Source: DATKWS01 sp035529435 (lineage in GTDB: Bacteria; Krumholzibacteriota; Krumholzibacteriia; Krumholzibacteriales; Krumholzibacteriaceae). Taken from it: a DNA stretch of 11,876 nucleotides. Shown here piece by piece: positions 6,070 to 11,876 of the stretch. The translations under genes were made by a program, and so were the position numbers. Below the pieces are notes generated by a model. It was not told where the DNA came from and did not search any database. It saw nothing but the letters and a program-made list of their open reading frames with translations. The DNA lies in NCBI GenBank assembly GCA_035529435.1, contig DATKWS010000249.1, forward strand, positions 1-11,876, in the 5' to 3' direction. Position 1 is the stretch's first letter; the number at the start of each line of letters is the position of its first letter.

Positions 6070-7134
6070 ATGGACCGTAGTGACACGCGCGTGAAATTCA
6101 TGCTGATCGTGATGCTGGCGGCACTGATCCTTTCGACCACCTGCTTTGCCGGTACCAAGGATCAGGATCCCCCGAAATTCTTCATCCGCCACCAGGCGGT
6201 CGATGTCGGCGAGGTGTACGAGGGAGAGGACATCTCCTACGTATACGATGTCCGGAACAACGGCAGCAGCGAGCTGCATATCATCAATGTGAGGCCTGGG
6301 TGAGGCTGCGCAGTGGCCGACTTCGACAAGGTCATCCCTCCCGGGAAGGAGGGAAAGATAACTGTCAAGATATACGGGCATAAGATCTTCCCCGGGCATA
6401 TCAAGAAATCGTACACCGTCACGACCAACGATCCGGAAAACGAGAGTGTGGTGCTTACGTTGTCCGGTGACGTGGTAAAGGTGTTCGACGTTTCCACCGA
6501 TATCGCGGTGACCGGCTTCAGCGACGAGGAGTTGAAGAAGGAAGTGATTCTGACGAACCGGCTGGACAAACCGGTTCACCTGAGCGAATACCGGTGGTCC
6601 GAATCGACGCAAAACGCTATGGGGCTGACGGATAAACTCAATGTCAAATTGGAGCCGATCGAGCGTGGTCAGCAGTACCGCCTCACGGTGTGGAACAAGG
6701 AACCGCTCAAACCAGGGCACTACCTCGGCGATCTCTTCATCAAGTCCGATTTCGAGGGACTTCCGGAGAAGAAGGTGATGGTCCGTTTCACGATCACTTC
6801 CGACGTGGAAGTGCACCCGAATAATGTCATCATGCGCGAGATGATCGTGGAGGAGGGGACGAGCAAGAGCTTCGAAAAGAAGATCACGATCATCGCCGCG
6901 CGCGCCGATACCCTGAAGATTCTGAAGGTCGAGCCGGACCGCGAGGACATTACGGTAAATGTGCAGGAGATCGTACCCGGAAAGTCGTTCCGCTGCACCA
7001 TACAGCTACGTCCTCCGACCGAGACGGGACGGTATCTCGGCAATCTGAAAATATACACGAACTACCCCGGGTACGAGGTCTTGCCGGTCAGCATCACCGG
7101 TACGGTCAGGATGATGGCGCGGAAAGAACAATAA
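6070..7134 (+). CDS. Exported DUF1573-type protein, probable selenoprotein (in-frame UGA at 6301-6303)
   Basis: 355 codons including the UGA, with GGAGGG before ATG 6070. Residues 1-27 are a signal peptide cut near CFA. Residues 36-135 match DUF1573: the VGEVYEGEDISYVYDVRNNGSSELHIINV strand set (44-74, beginning VGEVYEGEDI), a PPGKEGKI motif (90-97), and a closing TTNDPENESV plus LTLSGDV. In this family a Cys-Gly-Cys normally follows 'L.I..V.P'. Here the codons are UGA-GGC-UGC, so residue 78 would be Sec in a Sec78-Gly-Cys80 motif. The frame continues without shift on both sides, and GTG 6313 has no Shine-Dalgarno site, so a separate downstream gene is unlikely. Two further beta-rich Ig-like segments fill residues 136-354. 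A Cys-to-stop mutation or a sequencing error is the alternative. Function is unknown; a redox or metal-binding periplasmic role is inferred. A TlpA-like thioredoxin gene follows. Confidence 0.8.
6313..6335 (+). other. Candidate bacterial SECIS hairpin just after the UGA
   Basis: GUGGCC (6313-6318) can pair with GGUCAU (6330-6335), including two G-U pairs, around an 11-nt loop starting with G. UU/AA pairs inside could shorten the loop to CGAC, 20 nt from the UGA. As I recall, bacterial SECIS elements have a small loop with a G in its first two positions, roughly 16-37 nt after UGA, so this fits loosely. A stronger stem, UCCCUCC with GGAGGGA (6335-6354), has its loop 38 nt away, slightly too far. 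Confidence 0.35.
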
Positions 7135-7160
7135 CCGGCATGGTCGTGTATCATAACCGA

Positions 7161-7193
7161 GGGGGGGTGTCCCGGTCCGTGACGCCCCCTTCT
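7161..7193 (+). terminator. Weak terminator-like hairpin after the selenoprotein gene
   Basis: GGGGGGGT (7161-7168) pairs with ACGCCCCC (7182-7189) with one mismatch, around a 13-nt loop. Only TTCTC follows, so termination would be partial. The thioredoxin gene starts 18 bases later, and readthrough could couple the two. Confidence 0.35.
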
Positions 7194-7210
7194 CGTTAGG
7201 AAGGATCCGC

Positions 7211-8137
7211 ATGAAAACGAGAATCATGGTGCTTGCCGCCGTGCTCGCGGCGGTCGTTTCGATCGCGGCGGTGCGGGGGGCGGGGAGCGAGGGAGGCGCG
7301 GCGGCCGAGGCACAGAAGATCAGGACGCAGCTTCAGGATAGTCGACAGGCGATGACCCCCTACGCCTACATCGATCTCGCCGAACGGCTCTGGATCGGAT
7401 TCCTCGATAAATACCCGTCCGAGCCCGAAGCGGCCGAGGCGCACCTCACGCTGGGGTTCATCTATGCGCAAACGCAGCGGAACGAGAAGGCGGTCCACCA
7501 GCTCGAGGCGTACAGGGATATGGAGGGCGCCAAGAGACCGTCCGATGAGGCGAAGGCGCTGGTCACCCTCGCGGGCGGCTACATGGAGCTGGAGCGTTAC
7601 AACGATGCCGAGGTGGTACTGAAGCAGCTCACGAAGCCCTCCTCCGGCCGGGATCACCGCATCAGCCAGATGGCCTCACAGCAGCTCGCCCGTCTCGGTT
7701 CGCTCCGCAAGCTCAAGATCGGCCTTCCCGCCATTTCGTTTTCCGCCCAGACCGCCGCGGGCAAACCGATCAAGCTGGAGGACTACCGCGGGAAGGTCGT
7801 TCTGCTCGATTTCTGGGCCTCGTGGTGCGCTCCCTGCCGCAAGGAAATGCCCAACGTGAAGAAGGTGTACGCTAATAACCACGCAAAGGGCTTCGAGATC
7901 ATCGGTATCTCGCTCGACGACAAGGAATCGAAGTTCAAGGAGTACATGGAGAGCGAGCAGATGCCGTGGCCCCAGATATTCGACGGCAAGGGATGGCAGA
8001 GCGAGCTCGGGCAGCTCTACGCGGTGAGCGCGATCCCGGCGACCTATCTTCTCGATCGCGAAGGGAAGATCCGCTACAAGAACATGCGCGGCGGGGATCT
8101 CGAGAGGACCGTGCAGGAGCTCCTGGGGGAAAAGTAG
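7211..8137 (+). CDS. Exported TPR-TlpA-like thiol-disulfide oxidoreductase
   Basis: 308 residues; ATG 7211 follows AGGAAGGA. A signal peptide or membrane anchor spans about 1-23. Residues 45-165 are helical and TPR-like (WIGFLDKYPSEPEAAEAHLTLG, i.e. from Trp61; then AEVVLKQL). Residues 168-308 form a TlpA/ResA-type thioredoxin fold with the 'FSAQTAAGKPIKLEDYRGK' entry strand, active site Cys206-Ala-Pro-Cys209 in FWASWCAPCR, the cis-proline in AIPATYL (Pro276) and DREGKI. Such proteins reduce disulfides in exported proteins with electrons from a membrane partner, which is not seen here. Lying 76 bases downstream of the probable Sec-Gly-Cys protein on the same strand, it is a natural candidate to reduce it (inference). 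It converges on the methyltransferase gene, with only 6 bases between the stops. Confidence 0.92.
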   Translation: MKTRIMVLAAVLAAVVSIAAVRGAGSEGGAAAEAQKIRTQLQDSRQAMTPYAYIDLAERLWIGFLDKYPSEPEAAEAHLTLGFIYAQTQRNEKAVHQLEAYRDMEGAKRPSDEAKALVTLAGGYMELERYNDAEVVLKQLTKPSSGRDHRISQMASQQLARLGSLRKLKIGLPAISFSAQTAAGKPIKLEDYRGKVVLLDFWASWCAPCRKEMPNVKKVYANNHAKGFEIIGISLDDKESKFKEYMESEQMPWPQIFDGKGWQSELGQLYAVSAIPATYLLDREGKIRYKNMRGGDLERTVQELLGEK

Positions 8138-8143
8138 CCCCGT

Positions 8144-8707
8144 TCAGCGGGAGCGCTTTGCCGCGTCACCGCGCTCCAGCTCCAGCAGGAACGACTTCAG
8201 TTTCAATCCACCGCCGAACCCGACGAGCGAGCCGTCGGCGCCGATCACACGGTGACACGGAATGCACAATGGGAGCGGGTTCCGGTTCTGGGCCCCGCCG
8301 ACCGCGCGCGCGGCGCGGGGCGAACCGATCCGGCCTGCGATCTCGCCGTAGCTGGCCGTTTTCCCGTACGGTATCCTGCGTGTCGCCTCGAGGGCGCGCC
8401 GCTGAAACGGCGTCATCCGGCTGAGATCCAGTTTCAATGCGAAATCGCGCCGCCGCCCGGCGAGGTATTCGGTGATCTGTCGTTGCGCTTCCGTGAGCAC
8501 GCGCGCCTCGCGCGCGGCGCCGGGCGATGCAACGATCCGGGCGCCGGGAAAGCGGCGGTTGATATCGGCGAGGAATGATCGCTTGCTCCGTGCGGGAAAG
8601 GCGATTCTGGTGAGGCCGTTCTTTGTCGCAGCCAGGCCGATCAGCCATCGCCCGTGCTTGAAGATGGAAATGTGAATGGTTTCGGTTGGCACCGTGTCGT
8701 TACGCAT
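8144..8707 (-). CDS. ogt: Methylated-DNA--protein-cysteine methyltransferase
   Basis: A suicide repair protein that moves alkyl groups from O6-alkylguanine (and O4-alkylthymine) to its own cysteine. 187 residues; ATG 8707 is preceded by AGGAG at 6 nt. Residues 1-90 are the variable N-terminal domain. From about 97 the conserved DNA-binding domain begins: TPFQRRALEATRRIPYGKTASYGEIA (from Thr99), GSPRAARAVGGAQNRNPLP (128-146) with the Arg finger and the Asn hinge, and the acceptor Cys151 in IPCHRVIG, ending in GLKLKSFLLELE. Length and motif set fit Ogt or Ada C-terminal type enzymes. There is no Ada N-terminal zinc domain, so I use ogt. It sits downstream of the three-gene unknown operon, separated by 160 bases. 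Confidence 0.95.
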   Translation of the reverse strand: MRNDTVPTETIHISIFKHGRWLIGLAATKNGLTRIAFPARSKRSFLADINRRFPGARIVASPGAAREARVLTEAQRQITEYLAGRRRDFALKLDLSRMTPFQRRALEATRRIPYGKTASYGEIAGRIGSPRAARAVGGAQNRNPLPLCIPCHRVIGADGSLVGFGGGLKLKSFLLELERGDAAKRSR

Positions 8708-8759
8708 GTCAGTCTCCTCGCTCAGTCGCCATTATCCCTTCGGGCTCCGATTCAATCAC

Positions 8760-8867
8760 TCAGTGTATGATACCCGGTTCGGGGCGGGTCCCCGTCGCCG
8801 CCCATTTCCGCAGCTGGTCGAACGCCTTCCCCATCAGCGCCGGGGCGATGCGGCCCGCGGGCAGACG
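8760..8867 (-). other. Coding-like in-frame tail after the UAG of the preceding gene
   Basis: After the TAG at 8870-8868 the same frame stays open for 35 sense codons to a TGA at 8762-8760. They encode RLPAGRIAPALMGKAFDQ, then LRKWAATGTRPEPGIIH. Most third positions are G or C, as in the real genes here, and the peptide looks protein-like. It may be a former C-terminus cut off by a nonsense mutation, a readthrough extension, or the remnant of another gene. No start or Shine-Dalgarno site belongs to it alone. Confidence 0.35.
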
Positions 8868-9872
8868 CTACTTCGTGCCGATCCGCAGGTAGGGATCGAA
8901 CACGTACTCGAGACTGTACTCCCTGAGACCGGTGAAATAATCGTGGACGATCCGCGCCGGGTTGATCGCCAGCTCACCGCACTTGTGGCGGTCGTCCATA
9001 TCGTCCCATCCCCACGGGGGGTTAGCCGAACCGGCTTTCAGCTTGTTCTTGGTGGCGAGCTTGACAAATGCATCCTGCCCCTTGTCGTTCGTCTGGAAGA
9101 CGTTCGGGTTGCTCCTGTTCGCCCAGAGCCCGTCCGGTTCGTGTATGTCGATCAGGTGGTAGCGCACATCCTGGAAGAGATACCCCTTGTCCTTGAAAAA
9201 CTTTTCCGGAGCGGGTTCGGGCTCGCCGCTCTCCGTCAATGACGGGAAATACCGGATGATCTTGTTCTCGAGCCCCCATGCCTTTCGATCGCCCCGTATG
9301 CCGTGTCCCCGCGCCTGCGCGTACAGGGAGAACCGGGGACGGCCCCCGTCGAGCACCGGCCATATGTTGCCGTCGACGTTTTCCGTGAAGCCTCGAATGC
9401 GGTTGCGCCATTCGTCTTCCGGCGGGAAGAAGGGCTTATTGTCCTTCTCCATCCAGTTTGCGTAGCAGTAGAAGTGGAAATGGCTGATCGTGATGAAGGC
9501 GTCGACCCGCTCGTCCTTCTCGTTGCCCGGTCGCTTCGTGACGACGGCGAGGGCGCCCTCCATATCGTGCAGGTGCTCGTCGAAGTTCTTTCTGATCTTG
9601 TCTATCAATATCTTTCCGTCATACCAGTCCTGCGCATGGTAGAACGCGTACAGGATGAAATAGTGCGTCGTCGTCTCGGCGACGGAGTAGTATCCGGCCG
9701 CCTCGAGTGCGTTGCCCGCGTCACGCACGTACTCCCAATTGTGCACGATGTCGTCCCATGTCCCGCGTAGATCGACGCGCGTGATGTAGTCGCCGCGCGG
9801 ATTCATTTCGTGTATCTTCTGGTGGAGCACGGGCGCATGGCGGAGCGCCAGCTTTTCGTGCTTCGTGGACAT
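8868..9872 (-). CDS. Uncharacterised 334-residue protein with THYFILYAF and HDMEG motifs
   Basis: ATG 9872 follows GAGGAGGG at 8 nt; an upstream TTG (9896) would bury that site. There is no signal peptide. Visible features are LAPV-like APVLHQKIHEMNPRGDY (13-29), THYFILYAFYHAQDW (69-83), HLHDMEGAL (100-108), QARGHG (186-191) and PPWGWDD near 285-291. I recall hypothetical bacterial proteins sharing the 'ETxTHxFxxYAFxHxRDW...HxxDxEG' pattern, without an assigned function. The order 'YAFYH..DW then HDxEG' also recalls the GHRHDWE core of necrosis-inducing NLP proteins and the DUF946/Vps62 group. That is a weak pattern match only. It is the last gene of a three-gene operon with a lipoprotein and a helical protein. 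Confidence 0.8.
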   Translation of the reverse strand: MSTKHEKLALRHAPVLHQKIHEMNPRGDYITRVDLRGTWDDIVHNWEYVRDAGNALEAAGYYSVAETTTHYFILYAFYHAQDWYDGKILIDKIRKNFDEHLHDMEGALAVVTKRPGNEKDERVDAFITISHFHFYCYANWMEKDNKPFFPPEDEWRNRIRGFTENVDGNIWPVLDGGRPRFSLYAQARGHGIRGDRKAWGLENKIIRYFPSLTESGEPEPAPEKFFKDKGYLFQDVRYHLIDIHEPDGLWANRSNPNVFQTNDKGQDAFVKLATKNKLKAGSANPPWGWDDMDDRHKCGELAINPARIVHDYFTGLREYSLEYVFDPYLRIGTK

Positions 9873-9904
9873 GATCCACTCCCTCCTCTTGTTCAAAAAC
9901 GCGT

Positions 9905-10201
9905 TTACTTGATGCTGTCTATCAGCTTCTTAAACAAGCCGACGGCCTTATCGATCTTGCGCAGGGTCGAGGCGATCTTCCCCGTGTCCTCCAGCGCCTC
10001 CTTCCCCTCGGTGATGACGTCTTCGAGGGCCGCCGTGACCGACTCGTACTCGGCGGTGGCAATTTCGATATGCAACTCGACGATCTCGAGACGCATTTCA
10101 TACAGCTTGTCGAGTTGCTCGAAGATGTGTTCATTGGGCGGTGTTTGCGTGGTCTTCAGCTCCTCGAGAATGCGAATCGCCTCATCCAGATTATTGTCCA
10201 T
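9905..10201 (-). CDS. Small helical protein of unknown function
   Basis: 98 residues, no signal peptide, almost wholly amphipathic helix: heptad-like segments EAIRILEEL, EQLDKLYEMRLEIVELHIEI and KIASTLRKIDKAVGLFKKLI. It is acidic in the middle and basic at the C-terminus. The ATG at 10201 has AAGGAG at 8 nt, and this site overlaps the TAA of the upstream lipoprotein gene, so translation is probably coupled. The next gene starts 32 bases after its stop. A four-helix bundle or coiled-coil partner of a neighbouring product is plausible; nothing more specific can be said. Confidence 0.8.
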   Translation of the reverse strand: MDNNLDEAIRILEELKTTQTPPNEHIFEQLDKLYEMRLEIVELHIEIATAEYESVTAALEDVITEGKEALEDTGKIASTLRKIDKAVGLFKKLIDSIK

Positions 10202-10213
10202 GGTCCATACTCC

Positions 10214-11107
10214 TTACTCCCCGGCCCGGAGCGTTTCGATCGTACCGACGAGCTCGCGAACCAGCCGGTGGTATTCCTTGATATCCGCGATGCTGTAATC
10301 CTTGTCCTCTATGACATGCACCAGTTCCCCGTTCGCCCTGAGGAGCTCTTCCAGCGCGGGCGTGCAACGTTCCTCGACAAGGGCCGCGCGGGCAATGGCG
10401 GACGCTGCTTGGTGGTACGCCTGTACGGCGATGTAGCGGTGTGGAAGGGGATACGCGCCACCGAAATCGGTCACCCGTTGCGCCTTGTTGCGAAGCCGGT
10501 ACGCCGTGTCACGGTAGCTGAAGAGGTACCCGCGCGACCGCCATTCGCCGGTCTCGAGCGAGAAGTCGACGGCGAGCATTTCAGCGAGCCGGTCGACCAC
10601 CGTCCGTGCGCGGGGAACGATGCTCTCTATCGCCTCGGTCCGCTTCCACTCCTCGAGCTTCGCCGCGAGCGTCCGGAGCAGTGAGGCCGCGGCCTTGTGC
10701 TTGTCCTCGGCGAGCTCCGCACCGAGGGACGCCGATGCATTCCGGATGAATGTATCGGCCGCATCGTGTATCTCTTCTTCCTGATCCCCCGTCGCCAGCT
10801 CCGAGAGCATCTCGCCGTACGCCCGGAGCGCATTCCCGGCCGCTATGCGCGCCGCGGTGTTTTTTTCGTTGGCGAATGCTCCCAGCGTGTCGATCCCCCG
10901 CGATGTGTATGCCGTATCGAGCGCGGCGAAATAGAGGTTCATCTCCGTGACATCCTGTTTGATGAATGCCAGCTCCTCCTCGCAGAACGCCCCCACCGCG
11001 GCAGTCGCCTCGCCGAAGGTGTCGATCGCCTCTTTTTGCTGCACCGTTATGCCGCACGAACAGACAGCGAGCGCGACCCAGAGAACGATAGCGATTATCA
11101 TCCGCAT
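10214..11107 (-). CDS. Predicted helical lipoprotein of unknown function
   Basis: 297 residues from ATG 11107, which has GGAGGAGG at 8 nt. The longer frame to 11128 would run through that site. Residues 4-15 are hydrophobic and end in V15-C16-S17-C18; the lipobox-like VCSC makes Cys18 the likely lipidated residue, with Cys16 an unusual extra cysteine. The mature protein is predicted almost all helical (for example NALRAYGEMLSELATG, KHKAAASLLRTLAAKLEEW), acidic, with no recognisable domain. It would be anchored to the outer or inner membrane facing the periplasm. It is the first gene of a tight operon (12-base gap to the next gene) behind an extended -10 promoter. Confidence 0.82.
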   Translation of the reverse strand: MRMIIAIVLWVALAVCSCGITVQQKEAIDTFGEATAAVGAFCEEELAFIKQDVTEMNLYFAALDTAYTSRGIDTLGAFANEKNTAARIAAGNALRAYGEMLSELATGDQEEEIHDAADTFIRNASASLGAELAEDKHKAAASLLRTLAAKLEEWKRTEAIESIVPRARTVVDRLAEMLAVDFSLETGEWRSRGYLFSYRDTAYRLRNKAQRVTDFGGAYPLPHRYIAVQAYHQAASAIARAALVEERCTPALEELLRANGELVHVIEDKDYSIADIKEYHRLVRELVGTIETLRAGE

Positions 11108-11147
11108 AGACGTAGCCTCCTCCCCCAAAGATATCAGATAAATGTAT

Positions 11148-11160
11148 CCGCTTGAAGCGG
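11148..11160 (-). repeat. Perfect hairpin at the 5' end of the lipoprotein mRNA
   Basis: CCGCTT and AAGCGG flank a single central base. With the predicted start near 11166 it would sit in the first 20 nt of the transcript. It could stabilise the 5' end or act as a DNA-binding site; there is no U-tract. Confidence 0.4.
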
Positions 11161-11172
11161 GTCCCTTTGATA

Positions 11173-11201
11173 TTTATATCACGGGAATGGCATTCGTGCA
11201 A
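11173..11201 (-). promoter_or_regulatory. Promoter of the lipoprotein operon (extended -10)
   Basis: On the minus strand TTGCAC (11201-11196) is followed after 17 nt by TATAAA (11178-11173), with TG at the extended -10 position. The -10 lies inside an inverted repeat TGATAT-TT-ATATCA (11168-11181, plus-strand reading), and TGATATC recurs downstream in the leader at about 11131-11137. This suggests a repressor site. The predicted start is near 11166, about 60 nt before the ATG. Confidence 0.6.
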
Positions 11202-11243
11202 GGGGTGGGGGCGCGGCAGAGCGGGTTACCGGTGGCGTTTCGA

Positions 11244-11705
11244 TTATCTGTTGAGACGCCAGAGAGAATAATTCAAGAAACCGGCGAAGGCTACCCATCC
11301 CAGGTACGGTATCAAAAGGGCGGCCGCCGACACGCTAACGCGCCGGAATAACAGCACGGTCACAAGTATCGTCCCCCACAAGGCAACGATATCTACGAGT
11401 GCCAGGCCGATGCGGTGCAGTCCGAAGAACGCCAATGACCACAGCGCATTCAGGATGAGCTGAACGGCGTAGAACAACAGGGGCAACCGCACGGATCGGA
11501 AATCATCCGCCTTCCAGACGAGCCAGGCGGCAATGGCCATGAGTACGTACAGAAGCGTCCATGCCGGGCCGAACAGCCAGTTCGGCGGGGTCCACGGCGG
11601 TTTGACGAGCTGCGCGTACCACGCACCGGAACCGAAGCGGCCGCCGAATGCGGCGACCGCGGCAACCAGCGCGAAGCTGACAACGAGGGCGATGGCGTTT
11701 CTCAT
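11244..11705 (-). CDS. tspO: TspO/MBR family tryptophan-rich membrane protein
   Basis: 153 residues, typical family length, with five membrane spans. Hallmarks seen are WYAQLVKPPWTPPNWLFGPAW (from Trp29; WYAQLVKPPW then TPPNWLFGPAW), TLLYVLMAIAAWLVW in span 2, LNALWSLAFFGLHRIG in span 3, the PYLGWVAFAGFLN segment in span 5 and the terminal NYSLWRLN. Bacterial TspO binds tetrapyrroles such as protoporphyrin and is linked to tetrapyrrole handling and stress responses, in the outer or cytoplasmic membrane. ATG 11705 has only a weak GAG upstream. The stop lies 136 bases before the lipoprotein start, and that gap carries the latter's promoter. No photosynthesis or haem genes are adjacent. Confidence 0.95.
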   Translation of the reverse strand: MRNAIALVVSFALVAAVAAFGGRFGSGAWYAQLVKPPWTPPNWLFGPAWTLLYVLMAIAAWLVWKADDFRSVRLPLLFYAVQLILNALWSLAFFGLHRIGLALVDIVALWGTILVTVLLFRRVSVSAAALLIPYLGWVAFAGFLNYSLWRLNR

Positions 11706-11775
11706 GGTTATCTCGAATACTCTGCGTTCGACATGCTACCGATTAAAGGCCGGTGTGCGCTTCGCTGATAGGTTC

Positions 11776-11876
11776 TCATATGCTCCACCGGGAGAGCTGC
11801 TCCGAAAATAGCATTCTCATATAATTGTACCCGTCGTCGGATTCAAAAAAGAGGATATGCGCGTCGGCGAATCGTT
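11776..11876 (-). CDS. 3' end of a gene cut by the right edge, unidentified
   Basis: From base 11874 leftward a frame is open for 32 codons to TGA (11778-11776), encoding RFADAHILFFESDDGYNYM then RMLFSEQLSRWSI. The residue mix looks like a real C-terminus, and the other two minus frames are interrupted. It is on the same strand as tspO, 70 bases upstream of it. Too little is present to name it. Confidence 0.5.
   Translation of the reverse strand, partial: RFADAHILFFESDDGYNYMRMLFSEQLSRWSI

Noticed and set aside
5646..6080. 144-residue plus-strand frame through the gap before the selenoprotein gene
   Set aside because: Arg-rich, begins inside the preceding gene, and runs through two terminator-like hairpins.
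5977..6816. 279-residue minus-strand frame across the DUF1573 gene
   Set aside because: It could have explained the UGA region as non-coding on the plus strand, but it has no recognisable domain, whereas the plus frame shows DUF1573 motifs on both sides of the UGA.
6313..7134. Separate gene starting at GTG 6313
   Set aside because: It has no Shine-Dalgarno site and would start in the middle of a DUF1573 domain; the same frame is open upstream to the UGA.
8138..8151. Shared terminator between the convergent thioredoxin and methyltransferase genes
   Set aside because: Only a 4-bp CCCG/CGGG stem is seen, without a T-run on either side.
11818..11846. Promoter TTGAAT-17-TATATG upstream of tspO
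   Set aside because: Only 4/6 matches in each element, and it overlaps a frame that looks like the end of another gene.
1..11876. tRNA, rRNA, CRISPR array, insertion sequence or phage module
   Set aside because: No cloverleaf, regular repeat-spacer pattern, transposase motif or terminal inverted repeats were seen on either strand.

Overview
The window looks like part of a Gram-negative bacterial chromosome. It has a DcaP-like porin, several signal peptides, a lipoprotein and Shine-Dalgarno sites of the AGGAG type. Base composition is GC-rich by eye, and this creates many long spurious reading frames opposite the real genes. The mix of NadA, a NifU-like scaffold, a DUF1573 protein, a TlpA-type thioredoxin and TspO would suit a deltaproteobacterium or an uncultured FCB-type lineage. 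I cannot place it more precisely. No tRNA, rRNA, CRISPR array, insertion sequence or phage gene is visible.

Layout. Bases 1-4390 form a leftward block. A candidate promoter at 4362-4390 precedes a 5' leader with two competing hairpins (4269-4340). Then come a NifU/IscU-like Fe-S scaffold with an added double zinc ribbon, nadA (quinolinate synthase, a 4Fe-4S enzyme), a multi-spanning GT-C-like membrane protein, and a porin with its own promoter that runs off the left edge. The Fe-S scaffold and its likely client NadA are adjacent, which suggests cofactor supply for NAD synthesis.

Bases 4420-8137 are rightward. First is a secreted protein with a long charged linker and two C-terminal modules resembling subtilase propeptides, but with no protease domain; an intrinsic terminator follows. 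After a 363-base gap with a second terminator-like leader comes the most striking gene: a DUF1573-type exported protein (6070-7134) whose frame is interrupted only by UGA at 6301-6303. That UGA sits at the first Cys of the family's Cys-Gly-Cys motif, so the protein is probably a selenoprotein with a Sec-Gly-Cys motif. Next is an exported TlpA-like thioredoxin with WCAPC, a plausible redox partner.

Bases 8144-11876 are leftward again. They hold an O6-alkylguanine-DNA methyltransferase, converging with the thioredoxin gene, and a three-gene operon of unknown function: a lipoprotein, a 98-residue helical protein and a 334-residue protein with an HDMEG motif. That operon has a good extended -10 promoter. 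Beyond it are tspO and the 3' end of another gene at the right edge.
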